Source: Flavobacterium ranwuense
Lineage (GTDB): Bacteria > Bacteroidota > Bacteroidia > Flavobacteriales > Flavobacteriaceae
Length of the DNA: 64,000 nucleotides
NCBI RefSeq assembly: GCF_004349315.1
Contig: NZ_SMLH01000010.1
Span: 1 to 64,000, forward strand
Direction: 5' to 3'
Positions 1 to 10,612 of the stretch are shown in pieces. How positions within the stretch are numbered: position 1 is the first letter of the stretch; every line of letters starts with the position of its first letter. The notes beneath the pieces were generated by a model, which saw only the letters and a program-made list of their open reading frames with translations, ran no database searches and was not told the origin of the DNA. The position numbers and the translations under genes are program-made.

Positions 1-352
1 TACCAAAAGATAGCTTAAAAGTTTCAGAAGTTGGAACGGTGTAAGATACATCAGCCGATATTGTATTTTCAGTAGTTGGCCCAATTTTATCATTTATAAT
101 CGATACCCCCAATCCTAAATTAGTTGCGTTAAGGGGGGTATTTACAGACACGGCATTAGTCACCGGAGCACCATCTAATCCTACCCATTGCGTACGATGT
201 AAGGCAAAAATACTTAAGGCGCCTCTAGACCCAGCATAAGCGGGATTAACATTTATTGTGTTGTACATGTATTGCGTAAATTGCGCATCTTGTTGCGCAA
301 AACTTACAATGGCTGTAAACATCAAAACGAAAGAGAATAGTTTTGTTTTCAT
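1..352 (-). CDS. PorP/SprF family T9SS membrane protein (3' end outside window)
   Basis: This is the N-terminal 117 codons of a protein that continues past the left edge. Translation from the ATG at 352 gives a Sec signal peptide ending in VSFAQ, then QDAQFTQYMYNTINVNPAYAG, the opening typical of PorP/SprF proteins (outer-membrane beta-barrels linked to type IX secretion). Known members such as SprF are needed to export partners that carry a type B C-terminal domain. The neighbour directly upstream on the same strand is exactly such a cargo, so this is inferred to be its dedicated secretion partner. The identification is firm at family level; length and C-terminus cannot be judged. Confidence 0.85.
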   Translation of the reverse strand, partial: MKTKLFSFVLMFTAIVSFAQQDAQFTQYMYNTINVNPAYAGSRGALSIFALHRTQWVGLDGAPVTNAVSVNTPLNATNLGLGVSIINDKIGPTTENTISADVSYTVPTSETFKLSFG

Positions 353-477
353 AGTAGCTGTTTATTATTTTAAATTATCTATCAAACTGATTTGTAAGAA
401 TCCGGCAGATCAATTGATAAATTTGATAACTGTTATCAGTTAGTTGAAATAGGGCTATTGCAGTTGTTGTTATTATA

Positions 478-500
478 CCTGAGAACAAAAAGTCCTCAGG
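478..500 (-). terminator. hairpin after the giant surface protein gene
   Basis: CCTGAG (478-483) pairs with CTCAGG (495-500). It lies just past the stop codon of the large minus-strand gene. No run of T follows on the minus strand, so it may be a weak terminator or an mRNA 3'-end stabiliser rather than a full intrinsic terminator. Confidence 0.35.
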
Positions 501-512
501 CATAAAATTTGA

Positions 513-3500
513 TTATTTAGTAAGGTATAAATACCCGTCTTTTTTATTCAGTATAATTTTTCCATCATTATCAACCGAAGTATAATTTAAGATGTAAAAG
601 TAAGTACCGGCAGGTAATCCTGATGATTTACTAATAGTTGCTCTACCTTCAGAGAACCCTTTAAAGGCTTTATCGGTATTGTTATATCCTTTGGTTTCAA
701 AAACCAATACACCCCAACGGTTATAAATTTCAACAGTATTATCAGGATAACATACGGTATCATCAATATTGTCGATTACAAATACCTCATTGATTCCATC
801 TCCATTTGGAGAAAAAGCGTTGTGAACTAATACCGTTCCACAAGCTAATACAATACCACCACAACCAGTATTCACAGTCATTGTAACTCTTATCGTTCTA
901 GGGCAAGTTGCGTCATTAATTTTATATTCAAAAATATAATCTCTTGCTGAAAGACCAGAAGCATTAAGAATACTTCCTTGTAAACCGCCAGAATTATTTA
1001 CATCAATCCAAGTTCCGTTTGTAGGAGTGCCCACAGGTAATAAATCGTTTAGATTGGTTGTTGTGATTTCTCCATCATTACAAATTGAGCTGTTTATAGT
1101 GACAATACTATTAGGAATAGTAACATTGATGATTTGAATAAACTCTGATGCATTTCCACAAGCATCAGATACAGACCATTTTCTTACGATCGAATAAGAA
1201 TTTTCGGTTCTGTTTATGATGTTTTCAGTAAAAATAGCCGGAGAAACTGTAGAACAATTGTCTACAAATACAAGTTCAGGTTTAGCAGGAATTACATCAC
1301 AATTCACATTAATAGTTGAACTGAACTGAGAGGCGGTTGTTGGGCCAACAGTATCTTGAACATTTATGGTTTGTGAAGCCGTAACAGTATTTCCACATGT
1401 GTCAGTAGCAGCCCAAGTTCTAGTTACAGAATAGGAACCAGCACATTGACCATTTGTAGTCACATCTGAGAAAGTCAAAGTAAGAGTCGAACCACATCCG
1501 TCAGTTGCAGTGGCTTGGGCGAATACAGGCGTTGCAGGACAAGAGATAGTTGATACTCCCGGTAATGTAGCAATAACTGGAGCAGTTGTATCTTGAACAT
1601 TAATGGTTTGCGAAGCCGTAGCAGCATTTCCACAGGAATCCGTAGCAGTCCAAGTTCTAGTTACAGAATAAGAACCAGCACATTGACCATTTGCAGTTGC
1701 ATCTTCAAAAGTCAAAGTAAGAGTCGAACCACATCCGTCAGTTGCAGTGGCTTGAGCGAATACAGGCGTTGCAGGACAAGAGATAGTTGAAACTCCCGGT
1801 AATGCAGCAATAACTGGAGCAGTTGTGTCTTGAATATTTATGGTTTGTGAAGCCGTAGCAGCATTTCCACAAGCATCAGTAGCGGTCCAAGTTCTAGTTA
1901 CAGAATGAGAACCAGCACATTGACCATTTGTAGTTACATCCGCAAAAGTCAAAGTTACAGTCGAACCACATCCGTCAGTTGCAGTTGCTTGAGTAAATGC
2001 AGGCGTTGCAGGACAAGAAATAGTTGACACCTCCGGTAAAGCAGTAATAATTGGAGCAGCTGTATCTTGAACATTTATGGTTTGTGAAGCCGTAGCAGCA
2101 TTTCCACAAGCGTCTGTTGCAGTCCAAGTTCTAGTTACAGAATAAGAACCAGCACATTGACCATTTATAGTTTTATCTTCAAAAGCTAATGCTACAGTCG
2201 AACCACAATTATCAGTTGCAGTAGCCGTAACGAATACAGGCAAAGTAGGACAAGAAATAGTTGTTGCCTCAGGCAGTGGATTAATTACGGGTGCTACAGT
2301 ATCAATTACATTAATGATTTGTGAAGTAGAAGATGAGTTGCTACAAGCATCAGTAAATCTCCAAGTTCTTGTAATAACAAATGAGTTCGGGCAGTCACCT
2401 TGAACAATTACATCAATTCCTTCAGCAGTGATTTCACTATTGCAATTATCAGTTGCTGTAAGTGATGTTATTGCAGGAACGTCTGTGGCACAAGCCACGG
2501 TTATAGTTGCTGGAGCTTCAGGAGCTATAGGAACAGTCGTATCTATTACACTAAACGTAGCTGATGTTGAAGAGCTATTTCCACATGCATCTTTAACGGT
2601 AAATATTACAGTTACTGCAGATGAACAGTCGTTAGAAAGTGTATTAAAGTTATTAGTCCAAGTTACATCGGAACAATCGTCTATAGCTGTTGCTCCACCA
2701 TTATTTGCTAACCAATTGCTTATGGAATTTTGATTCCCTTGTCCATCACATTCAACAGTTATATTTGAAGCAATGACATTAATAGTTGGAGCCGTTTTGT
2801 CTTGAATAGTAATTACTTGAGTAAATACAGGAGAAGTGTTTCCACAATCGTCATTTACAGTCCAAGTGTTGGTATACGTTCCGGAATTGGCACATTCTGA
2901 AGAAGCTACAAAGTCACCGCTTACTTTAGTGATATTGGAAACATCCGCATCACATAAATCAGATGCAGTAGGGAATGCCGCTTGAGCAGTTGCCAAAGCT
3001 TCCGTGTTGCTACATTCTACAGTAGTATTTAAAACCATTGCTTGAGTAGACCAAGTTGGAACAGTAGTATCTTGAATAGTAATTACTTGAGTAAATACAG
3101 CTGAAGTGTTTCCACAATCGTCATTTACAGTCCAAGTGTTGGTATAGGTTCCTGCATTGGCACATTCAGAAGAAGCTACAAACGCACCGCTTACTTTAGT
3201 GATATTGGAAACATCCGTATCACAATTGTCTTTTGCTATTGGATTAAGAGACTGGGCAATTGCCAAAGCTTCCGTATTATTGCATTCGAGTGAGGTGTTT
3301 AGAGCATCTGTTACAGTAATCCAAGTTGGAGAATTAGTATCAATAATTTTAATAGTTTGAGTTGAATTAGCTTTATTTCCACAGGTATCGGTTACTGTCC
3401 AAGTTCTAAAAATCACTTTATTTCCTACACAAAGACTAGTGGGTTTCAAACAAACACTTTTAAATTTAACACTACCATTTACATTAGCTTGTTTTTTTGA

Positions 3501-6500
3501 ATATATAAACCAAGTGCCGTTCATAGACCCTGTAAATTCTTCAAAACTAGAAACAAAAGAAGATACTCCAAGAATACTATTTGAAGAAGTAGTTTCTCCA
3601 TTTGGTATTAAGTTTTGACTAATCCCATCTTGAATAAAATCGTTATTATTCCATTTTGTATAACCTGAATTATTAGGATAAAAAACAGGTAGATATAGTT
3701 CTTGAGTATTTGATGATGCATTATCACATTCTCCTCCTTCACAATAAGGTCCAACTAATTTAACTGCTTGACCATTTGGAGCAACTAAAATAAATTCAGC
3801 TCTACCTTTCCCTTGATTTGTTTCGAATGCCAAACTAATTTTTTCAATATTAGCGGCCGTTAAATTGTCAAAACCAGATATGGTGAAAGGAAAATAATTT
3901 CCATTTCCAGCATTTATTTCTTGTTCATCCGAACTTCCAAAACATTCAGAATCAACAAAGGTAGCTAATGGATTAGAATCGCAATTATCTTGAATATTTG
4001 TTACTGTTCCAGTTGAATTAGTACTAATGTCAGCAAGACAATTTGCATCACTTGAAAGTGTTATGTTTGCAGGGGTTGCAAAAGTTGGAGCTGTTGTATC
4101 CTGAACTTTTATTGTTTGAGTATGCGTAGTTTTATTATTACAAGAATCAGTAGCTATCCAAGTTCTTAAAATAGTAGAAGAACCAGGACAATTTCCAGGG
4201 GTTTCTGTTTCAGAAAAATTAATTGTTGCAATACCACAATTGTCTGTAGCTGTCAATGTTTTTACAACTGGAATAGCTTTACATTCTACGGTTATGTTAG
4301 ATGGTAATGATTCATTAAAAGTTGGAGCTGTATTGTCAATTACTGTAATAGTTTGAACAAAATTAGCAGAAGTATTTCCACAACCATCAGTAAAGTTCCA
4401 AGTACGGATTCTTACATAAGCATTGGTACAATTAGGATCAGCAGTTGTAGTATCACTTACTAAGACCTTAGTTGGAGTAAGAGTACAATTATCTGTAGCA
4501 CCAGGAGATAACGCTAATGCAGCAGTTATACCGGCAGTATTGTTGCATTGTAATGTTTGATTTAGCGAAGCAACAGTTGTACTTAGAACGGGAGCTGTAT
4601 TGTCAATCACTGTAATAGTTTGAACAAAATTAGCAGAAGTATTTCCACAACCATCAGTAAAGTTCCAAGTACGCACTCTCACATAAGCATTGCTACAATT
4701 AGGATCAGCAGTTGTAGTATCACTTACTAAGACCTTAGTTGGAGCAAGAGTACAATTATCTGTAGCACCAGGAGATAGCGCTAATGCAGCAGTTATACCG
4801 ACAGTATTGTTGCATTCTAATGTTTGATTTAGCGAAGCAACAGTTGTACTTAGAATGGGAGCTGTATTGTCAATCACTGTAATAGTTTGAACAAAATTAG
4901 CAGAAGTATTTCCACAACCATCAGTAAAGTTCCAAGTACGCACCCTCACGTAAGCATTGGTACAATTCGGATCAGCTGTTGTAGTATCACTTACTAAGAC
5001 CTTAGTTGGAGCAAGAGTACAATTATCTGTAGCAGCAGGAGATAACGCTAATGCAGCAGTTATACCTGCAGTATTGTTGCATTGCAGTGTTTGATTTAGC
5101 GAAGCAACAGTCGTACTTACTACTGGAATGGTATTGTCAATCACTGTAATGGTTTGTATAAAATTAGCAGAAGTATTTCCACAACCATCAGTAAAGTTCC
5201 AAGTACGCACTCTTACATAAGCATTGTTACAATTCGGATCAGCTGTTGTAGTATCACTTACTAAAACCTTAGTTGGAGCAAGAGTACAATTATCTGTAGC
5301 TGCAGGAGATAACGCTAAAGCAGCAGTTATACCAGCTGTATTGTTGCATTGTAGTGTTTGATTTAGGGATGCAGCAGTAGTACTTATAATAGGTGCTGTA
5401 TTATCTACTATTGTAACAGTTTTTGTACAAGTTGAGGTACATCCATTGGCATCAGTAATTATTAATGATAACAAGAAAGTTGCATTACAACCGGAACCAG
5501 TAGTTACTGAAACCGATTGAGAATTTGTACTTCCAATTATTGACCCGTTTCCTGAAATACTCCATGCATAAGAAGCACTGACTGAAGCTAAATAAATATT
5601 AGAAGAAGATGAAGGACATAATGGACCATCTGAACCTGATATAGAGCAGGTGGGTGGCTGATTAACGGTTATAGTTACATCATCCGTTACTGTACATTGT
5701 GATCCTGGACCAGATATAGGACCAGTAACAACTGTAAGTCGGAATGTTGCTGCAGTTCCAGTGATGCTAACATTTGAATTGAGATTTGTTGGGTCATTTA
5801 TGGTAGCGGAACCACTTAAAACTGACCAAGTTTTGGATATAACTTGATACCCATTGCTAGGAACTGCTGATCCTTGAAGCGTATATGGCAATCCTGAACA
5901 AACAGTAGCATCATCTCCTGCATCAGCACTTCCTAGGGTAAGGTTATCAATAGCAACTGGATTAAAAAAGTCTTTAATCGCTGCAGTAGATGATGTAGAA
6001 GTTTTAGATTTAACAAAAACAGTTTTTATTTTTAGACTTGTACATGGATCAATTGCTCCTAATACTGCTGTTAAATTTACTGCTGATTCAATAAATGTGT
6101 TTTGAGGGTAATTATTAACCCCAAATGCTTGATAAGGTACAGGAATATTACTTGTATTTCCTGCCGCAAATACGGAGTTAAGCGGTAGAGCTGAAAAATA
6201 GGTTTTATATTCCCATGTACTTCCATTAAGTTCCCATCTTTGAATGTCAAATTTAGCAATACCACTTTCAAAATATACTGTTAATAAAAAATCACCCAAT
6301 GTTCTTCCGCCGGTTGAAGCTGGTGCCGAAGTAGCGAAACCAGTAGTTGTTTTAGTCATAGGCGTTTGAAGAAATTCAAAATCAACATAAGCGTTTCCAT
6401 TGTTACTTAGACGATCAGCTGCAAAAATAACCCATACATTTCCATTTGAATCAGTAGTTAAATGGATCAATGCGTTATTCATGTCAGTTTTATCATTGGC

Positions 6501-6848
6501 TGTACCGGATGTCGATGTCCAACTGTTTGGATTGTCGCCTACTTTATCTCCTCCACCAAAAATGTTATCAGCAGAAGCGTTATACAGGTCATACAGGTGA
6601 TAAGAAGTTCCGGTATTTAAAGCGCCTCCTGAATTATTAAGTATAAAACCGCCAGAACCCGTCCCGTCCGTCCAATCTCCCGTGGCTGAATTTGCAATAA
6701 GCGTTCCATCAACATTAAATCCTCCACTTGGGGAATTAACGGGAGCAATACCTGGACCAATTTGCGCAAGTGTGACCAATGGAAAGCTTAAAAAAGTTAA
6801 TAAAAAAATAGCAAATAGCCTTGTCGAATTAGTAAAAGTTGATTTCAT
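513..6848 (-). CDS. Giant HYR/Ig-like repeat surface protein with T9SS type B sorting domain
   Basis: A 2111-residue secreted protein. Start chosen at the ATG at 6848 ([12 protein letters not shown]), which gives a clean Sec signal peptide cleaved after about residue 28; an upstream in-frame ATG would add a poor extension. The first ~300 residues are non-repetitive. There follow many Cys-containing HYR/Ig-like modules of the pattern TATDNCG...RTWTATDxCGN...QTIxVxD. Four near-identical 89-residue units occupy residues 482-837, and four 79-residue units lie near the C-terminus (DNA 1359-2306). A ~170-residue non-repeat domain, resembling a proprotein-convertase P domain, interrupts one module near residues 968-1138. 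The last ~100 residues ([15 protein letters not shown]...YNRWG...GTYFYIL...GYLYL) match the gliding-motility/type B T9SS sorting domain. Likely an adhesin or matrix protein displayed on the cell surface; the ligand is unknown. Confidence 0.9.
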   Translation of the reverse strand: MKSTFTNSTRLFAIFLLTFLSFPLVTLAQIGPGIAPVNSPSGGFNVDGTLIANSATGDWTDGTGSGGFILNNSGGALNTGTSYHLYDLYNASADNIFGGGDKVGDNPNSWTSTSGTANDKTDMNNALIHLTTDSNGNVWVIFAADRLSNNGNAYVDFEFLQTPMTKTTTGFATSAPASTGGRTLGDFLLTVYFESGIAKFDIQRWELNGSTWEYKTYFSALPLNSVFAAGNTSNIPVPYQAFGVNNYPQNTFIESAVNLTAVLGAIDPCTSLKIKTVFVKSKTSTSSTAAIKDFFNPVAIDNLTLGSADAGDDATVCSGLPYTLQGSAVPSNGYQVISKTWSVLSGSATINDPTNLNSNVSITGTAATFRLTVVTGPISGPGSQCTVTDDVTITVNQPPTCSISGSDGPLCPSSSSNIYLASVSASYAWSISGNGSIIGSTNSQSVSVTTGSGCNATFLLSLIITDANGCTSTCTKTVTIVDNTAPIISTTAASLNQTLQCNNTAGITAALALSPAATDNCTLAPTKVLVSDTTTADPNCNNAYVRVRTWNFTDGCGNTSANFIQTITVIDNTIPVVSTTVASLNQTLQCNNTAGITAALALSPAATDNCTLAPTKVLVSDTTTADPNCTNAYVRVRTWNFTDGCGNTSANFVQTITVIDNTAPILSTTVASLNQTLECNNTVGITAALALSPGATDNCTLAPTKVLVSDTTTADPNCSNAYVRVRTWNFTDGCGNTSANFVQTITVIDNTAPVLSTTVASLNQTLQCNNTAGITAALALSPGATDNCTLTPTKVLVSDTTTADPNCTNAYVRIRTWNFTDGCGNTSANFVQTITVIDNTAPTFNESLPSNITVECKAIPVVKTLTATDNCGIATINFSETETPGNCPGSSTILRTWIATDSCNNKTTHTQTIKVQDTTAPTFATPANITLSSDANCLADISTNSTGTVTNIQDNCDSNPLATFVDSECFGSSDEQEINAGNGNYFPFTISGFDNLTAANIEKISLAFETNQGKGRAEFILVAPNGQAVKLVGPYCEGGECDNASSNTQELYLPVFYPNNSGYTKWNNNDFIQDGISQNLIPNGETTSSNSILGVSSFVSSFEEFTGSMNGTWFIYSKKQANVNGSVKFKSVCLKPTSLCVGNKVIFRTWTVTDTCGNKANSTQTIKIIDTNSPTWITVTDALNTSLECNNTEALAIAQSLNPIAKDNCDTDVSNITKVSGAFVASSECANAGTYTNTWTVNDDCGNTSAVFTQVITIQDTTVPTWSTQAMVLNTTVECSNTEALATAQAAFPTASDLCDADVSNITKVSGDFVASSECANSGTYTNTWTVNDDCGNTSPVFTQVITIQDKTAPTINVIASNITVECDGQGNQNSISNWLANNGGATAIDDCSDVTWTNNFNTLSNDCSSAVTVIFTVKDACGNSSSTSATFSVIDTTVPIAPEAPATITVACATDVPAITSLTATDNCNSEITAEGIDVIVQGDCPNSFVITRTWRFTDACSNSSSTSQIINVIDTVAPVINPLPEATTISCPTLPVFVTATATDNCGSTVALAFEDKTINGQCAGSYSVTRTWTATDACGNAATASQTINVQDTAAPIITALPEVSTISCPATPAFTQATATDGCGSTVTLTFADVTTNGQCAGSHSVTRTWTATDACGNAATASQTINIQDTTAPVIAALPGVSTISCPATPVFAQATATDGCGSTLTLTFEDATANGQCAGSYSVTRTWTATDSCGNAATASQTINVQDTTAPVIATLPGVSTISCPATPVFAQATATDGCGSTLTLTFSDVTTNGQCAGSYSVTRTWAATDTCGNTVTASQTINVQDTVGPTTASQFSSTINVNCDVIPAKPELVFVDNCSTVSPAIFTENIINRTENSYSIVRKWSVSDACGNASEFIQIINVTIPNSIVTINSSICNDGEITTTNLNDLLPVGTPTNGTWIDVNNSGGLQGSILNASGLSARDYIFEYKINDATCPRTIRVTMTVNTGCGGIVLACGTVLVHNAFSPNGDGINEVFVIDNIDDTVCYPDNTVEIYNRWGVLVFETKGYNNTDKAFKGFSEGRATISKSSGLPAGTYFYILNYTSVDNDGKIILNKKDGYLYLTK
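1359..2306 (-). repeat. Four tandem 237-bp units inside the surface protein gene
   Basis: Four consecutive in-frame units of 237 bp (79 codons): 2306-2070, 2069-1833, 1832-1596 and 1595-1359. The last three are nearly identical; the first is more divergent. Each encodes one HYR-like module starting QDT/IDT and ending QTIN. Close similarity at DNA level suggests recent duplication or gene conversion. Confidence 0.85.
4338..5405 (-). repeat. Four tandem 267-bp units inside the surface protein gene
   Basis: Four consecutive in-frame units of 267 bp (89 codons), residues 482-570, 571-659, 660-748 and 749-837. Each starts DNTxP and ends QTITVI; the units differ at only a handful of residues. They could expand or contract by recombination without shifting the frame. 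Confidence 0.88.
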
Positions 6849-6883
6849 ATTGATTTGTTTTAAATCGTTAGAAAGTGAAATGA

Positions 6884-7156
6884 TTATACATAGCAAAATT
6901 CATATTTGAAAATTGTTGTACAATTTGATGGATAAATAGTTCTTGTTGAACTTTCATACCTAAAAAAATCAGAAATAATGTACATTGAATATGCTCTCAA
7001 GTAACTCATTAGTTGACTGCAATAGAAAACTTTTCTTGATTGAAATCCTAAAATGGATATTAGGTTATTGCAATGCTTTTGTGCGTCGAATTGAGAATTT
7101 AGATTACCAACAAACATGAAGAAAGCTAGTAAAAGGAAAGTAATTTTTGAATTCAT
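6884..7156 (-). CDS. Small secreted-like ORF, doubtful gene
   Basis: A 90-codon ORF starting [22 protein letters not shown], a convincing Sec signal peptide. The remaining ~68 residues have no recognisable domain and look irregular (many Ser, Tyr, Phe and isolated Cys). It ends 36 bp before the start of the giant surface protein on the same strand. It may be a short secreted peptide, or the stump of an older exported protein whose body was lost. I do not recognise a family; coding status is uncertain. Confidence 0.35.
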   Translation of the reverse strand: MNSKITFLLLAFFMFVGNLNSQFDAQKHCNNLISILGFQSRKVFYCSQLMSYLRAYSMYIISDFFRYESSTRTIYPSNCTTIFKYEFCYV

Positions 7157-7837
7157 ACAATCAAATTTTAATTTATTATTTATAAAACTGACGATTGTGG
7201 TATTGTTTTTTAGTCTTAATTATAATGTATAGAAATATTTAATATCATCTAATATTATTGACTATAGAGGGGGGCGTTTTGGTTTGGAAATTAGAATAGG
7301 AGCAAGCTGAACTACCTGGTTTTTGTTTTGGAGTAAGTTTTTTTCATGATACTCAACTATTTTAGTTAAAAATGCAATGATTTGTCAAACGGCAAGAATT
7401 TTGCGAGTAAATAGTATTGCTTGATTTTTTCATCGAATTTGAAAAATTAAAAAGTCTATTTTTTAATTTTTTTGAATCAGTTCCAGATTTATATTTCAAA
7501 ATTTAGGTCTAAAAATTTAGGTGTATTTCTAAATTTTTTTCAGGGATGAAAGCTTTCTTTTTTGGGGTTAAAGAATCTTTTCCTCGTAAAGCAATTATCT
7601 GTTTTTTAGATGTTTAACAGACTTTTATTATATACAATCAAAATTACAAAGAATTAGCAAGATTGATTTTTTTTTTCTACCAGTAACCTAAATACTCGTT
7701 GAAGTGTAATTTTTAATTAAAAAAGCATTTTTTTATTTTAAAACTTTAACATTTATTTAGTTTTAAAATAAGTTATACCCTAATAATTTTAAAATATTAT
7801 TTTAAAAAAGTTAAGGAAGGAAAAAATAATTATTAAA
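7157..7837. other. AT-rich gene-free stretch
   Basis: About 680 bp of very AT-rich sequence with long A and T runs and no ORF with recognisable similarity on either strand. A short GC run (GAGGGGGGCG, near 7266) stands out. It lies next to a decayed transposase, so it may be eroded mobile DNA. No RNA gene or repeat was recognised. Confidence 0.5.
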
Positions 7838-8610
7838 ATGGAGTTAAAAATTATAGAAGAAAAGAATTATGAATATGATTTTTTAACAGATTTTTTTAAA
7901 TAGCTTACTTAGAAAACGAATGCTTTTGGTTGTGAAATTTAAATTTTCGCTTTTGATCGCATTCTATATTGTTTTTAAAATTAGTACTAAGAAGAAAGGT
8001 TGTCATTTTTAGAATTAAGTTCAGAGTTTGAACTTCGTCAAAAGACATGTTGGTCTTTCAAGTCAAAAATGTAACAAGCAATGAAAAGTAGCTTGAGCCA
8101 CCCATTAACAGGAGTTATTCATGTTGATGAGTTTATGGTTGGGGCCCAGAAGTAAATAAGAAAGGGAGAAGTAGAGGATTGAAGAAGTTGGTTGTTCTTG
8201 CCTTAGAAATTTTAGAGGACGGTGTTGGACGTGCTTATGAAGTCAAAGAACATTCTTAGGCAATAGAAAGGGACTATTTTAAATAAATATACTTAAAAGA
8301 AGTTACAATATTTACTGATAAATGGAGATGTTATAGTCCGTTGAAAAAAGATTTTTTTAACCTGAAACAAGTAGACTGGGATGACGGAAAAAACTTTAAA
8401 GAGTTACATATTCACATAATGAATATTAAAGGATGGCTTAGAGGAATACATCATCATTGTAGCAAAGAACATATGCAGGATTATTTGAAAGAATATCATT
8501 TTAGATATAATAGAAGGTTAAATATGGAAACAATATCCGAAGTGTTAATAAGAAAGATGGTTAATTACAAAGTAATTTCAGTAAAATCAACAACTAACAA
8601 GTACGATTAA
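7838..8610 (+). pseudogene. Decayed IS1595-family (ISXO2-like) transposase
   Basis: Translation from 8015 reads L-S-S-E-F-E-L-R-Q-K-T-C-W-S-F, then after a stop HPLTGVIHVDEFMVG, where the Asp codon at 8126-8128 is the first catalytic residue of the ISXO2-like DDE domain. A one-base deletion near 8144-8146 shifts the frame. The reading then continues RGLKKLVVLALEILEDG, stops, TIFTDKWRCYS (second Asp, codon 8317-8319), and an open C-terminal part from 8341 with NIKGWLRGIHHHCSKEHMQ and a final RYNRR. Several stops plus the frameshift show it is dead. The part upstream of 8015 back to the ATG at 7838 shares the first frame but is much eroded, with the zinc-ribbon region lost. Terminal inverted repeats were not found. 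Confidence 0.82.
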
Positions 8611-8769
8611 AGCGCCTATACCTATAAATTTATTATTTGATGGCTTATAAAAATTAAATTAACCCAACAATAATGAAGGATTTAGGTAGGGTATGTATCT
8701 CAAGTTTATATTCATTAAACAGTAATGATTTTTCTTCTATTCCTTTTCTTTAGTACCATTTTATTGAAT

Positions 8770-8800
8770 AAAAAAACTGCCCAAAATTACTTTGGACAGC
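8770..8800 (-). terminator. Terminator of the ice-binding protein gene
   Basis: On the minus strand CTGTCCAAA (8799-8791) pairs with TTTGGGCAG (8785-8777), with one G-U pair, followed by six T. It lies 29 bp past the stop codon of the DUF3494 gene. Confidence 0.75.
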
Positions 8801-8828
8801 TTCTAATAAAATATATTTATTCGTTTAC

Positions 8829-9659
8829 TTATTGAGGTTGTGTAACAGTATTCTTTTGTAAAGTTACGGCAGTTTGTGCCAACATTCTTCCGTTTATTGT
8901 TGCGCCAGTTTGCAAATTAATCCCCGTCATTCCTAATATCGTTCCTTCAAAATGGCTAGTAGTTCCGCATGTAACCGCATCTGCAACTACCCAAAAAATA
9001 TTTTTGGCTTGTGCACCTCCAGTTAAAGTAATTCTAACCCCGGAGCTCAATTTAAGAGTTTCTGCAACTTGGAAAATAAAAACATCTGTTGAACTACCAG
9101 AAATAGTAATATCTGTAGGTATGATTAGTGCAGTTGACCATTTATATAATCCAGGAGTAAGTGTTTTTCCTCCAATATCCCCAGCACCCAAATTTAAAAA
9201 ATCAGGATTAGATCTTCCGGCAGCATCTTTGTATGCAGTTTCCATATCTCCAATAGCAACTGTTAATCTTGTAGCGTTAGTGATACTACATGGAAGTGGT
9301 CCCGCAGCATCAACTGTGTATATTGTCCCTACAACTTCGTTGCATTCAACTAAAACAGCACCACCAGTAATTGGACTTGATCCAATGTCACCAGTAATAG
9401 TTGATTTGTAAACATTTGTAATTCCTGATTTTGAAAGAATTGCAAAATCCCCTGCAATTCCAAGATTGACGGCATTCAATGAACTAACTTTTGCGGAAGT
9501 ACCAACTGATTTACCAACTGCAGTATGGTTAGATGACATTTTAGGAGTTGAAGCAGCAGAAGTTCCAGAAGGAGTAACAATATCATTATTTTGATCACAA
9601 CTAGACATTAAAACAACCAATAGTACTGCTATGATTGGGAATAATTTGTTTTTTTTCAT
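8829..9659 (-). CDS. Ice-binding (DUF3494) family lipoprotein
   Basis: 276 residues from the ATG at 9659; an in-frame ATG 33 bp upstream would spoil the signal peptide. The N-terminus MKKNKLFPIIAVLLVVLMSSC is a lipoprotein signal with Cys21; the following DQNND is acidic/polar like known surface-export signals of Bacteroidota lipoproteins, so cell-surface display is plausible (inference). From about residue 65 the protein follows the DUF3494 pattern: LGIAGDFAILSKSGITN, GDIGSSPI, AYKDAAGR, LTPGLYKWS, FIFQVAETL, NIFWVVADAVT and a final GRMLAQTAVTLQ. Members are beta-solenoids that bind ice or, in some bacteria, act in adhesion. A single DUF3494 domain fills the mature protein. A promoter box lies 38 bp upstream and a terminator follows. 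Confidence 0.9.
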   Translation of the reverse strand: MKKNKLFPIIAVLLVVLMSSCDQNNDIVTPSGTSAASTPKMSSNHTAVGKSVGTSAKVSSLNAVNLGIAGDFAILSKSGITNVYKSTITGDIGSSPITGGAVLVECNEVVGTIYTVDAAGPLPCSITNATRLTVAIGDMETAYKDAAGRSNPDFLNLGAGDIGGKTLTPGLYKWSTALIIPTDITISGSSTDVFIFQVAETLKLSSGVRITLTGGAQAKNIFWVVADAVTCGTTSHFEGTILGMTGINLQTGATINGRMLAQTAVTLQKNTVTQPQ

Positions 9660-9696
9660 TTTTTTTGTTTTATGTTGTGACTTTATTGTCAAGAAA

Positions 9697-9704
9697 CAAA
9701 TGTA
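9697..9704 (-). promoter_or_regulatory. Promoter -7 box for the ice-binding gene
   Basis: TACATTTG on the minus strand, matching the Bacteroidota -7 consensus TAnnTTTG, 38 bp upstream of the chosen start. No clear -33 TTTG at ideal spacing. Confidence 0.5.
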
Positions 9705-9835
9705 ACTAACTTATTATCAATTAAGTTACACAATATCAGTTAAATGTTGTTTAATTATCATGTATGTGAATATTAATAATTATTATTGCATAATCGCTGG
9801 GATAAGTTAACACTTCGATAACGTAGAAATTCTTT

Positions 9836-9924
9836 CCGTGCCCACAAAGATTGGTTGGCAATTTGAATGCTAAATATTTATAAATGCACTTGTGTTTATG
9901 GGTACGGATTGCAAATGAGCACGG
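9836..9924. repeat. Imperfect inverted repeat ahead of the accessory gene islet
   Basis: CCGTGC (9836-9841) is matched by GCACGG (9919-9924), 77 bp apart. The interior also shows loose complementarity (CCCACAAAG against CTTGTGTTTATGGG). It precedes a run of small same-strand accessory genes. Function unknown; no integron attC core sites were found in it. Confidence 0.35.
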
Positions 9925-9983
9925 TCAGACACTATTAATTAAAAACAAAAAAATAAAACTATTAACATTAAAAATAGTATGAA

Positions 9984-10502
9984 ATGAAAAAGACAACATT
10001 GTTTATTTTTGGATTTCTAATCTCGTTTGGACTTGGTTTCTACGTGAATACTTTGGTTTCAAACAAAAACGACAACAAGAGTGAGATTAAGCAATCAAAT
10101 AATAAAAACAATATAAAAAAAGAGGAAAATATGAAATTAGGAGCGTTTTCAGTAAGTCTTAATGTCAAGGACATTCAAGTATCAAAACAATTTTATGAGA
10201 ATCTGGGGTTTTCAGTGTTTGCAGGTAGTTTAGAAAAAAATTATCTCATAATGAAAAATGAGAATTCACTAATCGGGCTTTTTCAAGGAATGTTTGAGAA
10301 TAATATTTTGACTTTTAACCCAGGTTGGGATGAAAATGCTAACAACATAGCAAAGTTTGACGACGTTAGAGAAATTCAACGGAAACTAAAAAGTAAAGGT
10401 CTCAAAATAGACCCTGAAGTGGATGAGAAAACTTCTGGACCCGCTGGTTTTATGGTAACTGATCCGGACGGAAATGTTATTTTGATTGACCAACATCGTT
10501 AA
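9984..10502 (+). CDS. VOC (glyoxalase/bleomycin-resistance fold) protein with N-terminal membrane anchor
   Basis: 172 residues. Residues 1-25 form a hydrophobic signal or membrane anchor (MKKTTLFIFGFLISFGLGFY), followed by a Lys/Asn-rich linker to about residue 50. The rest is one VOC domain: SVSLNVKDIQVSKQFYENLGF at the start and GFMVTDPDGNVILIDQ at the end, typical of glyoxalase-like proteins. An internal ATG at 10131 could start a cytosolic form. Members bind metals and act on small molecules, or sequester antibiotics; the substrate here is unknown. The anchor suggests periplasmic or membrane-facing location, which is uncommon for the family. Confidence 0.8.
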   Translation: MKKTTLFIFGFLISFGLGFYVNTLVSNKNDNKSEIKQSNNKNNIKKEENMKLGAFSVSLNVKDIQVSKQFYENLGFSVFAGSLEKNYLIMKNENSLIGLFQGMFENNILTFNPGWDENANNIAKFDDVREIQRKLKSKGLKIDPEVDEKTSGPAGFMVTDPDGNVILIDQHR

Positions 10503-10612
10503 TTTATTTTCGCATTATTAAATCTCGGATATATCTTTCGATTCAATAGTAAAAATGCCTTACGTGTTTCTAAATAGGATCAATTCTCATCTAAAAATAT
10601 AATTAAATTCAA

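Noticed and set aside
1359..2306. Regular repeats that might be read as a CRISPR array
   Set aside because: Repeat units are 237 bp, in frame and coding for HYR-like modules; no short repeat/spacer structure.
2428..2733. 101-codon plus-strand ORF within the giant surface protein
   Set aside because: It is antisense to conserved repeat modules, has no recognisable domain, and its openness follows from the repeat composition.
6682..6909. 75-codon plus-strand ORF opposite the start of the giant protein
   Set aside because: It is antisense to the signal peptide region and spans the true start codon.
8341..8610. Independent 89-codon gene
   Set aside because: It is the C-terminal part of the broken IS1595-type transposase.
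9004..9411. 135-codon plus-strand ORF antisense to the ice-binding gene
   Set aside because: Lies fully opposite a well-identified DUF3494 protein and has no recognisable similarity or promoter.
9836..9924. Integron attC site
   Set aside because: The long palindrome lacks a GTTRRRY/RYYYAAC core pair, and no integrase gene is in the window.
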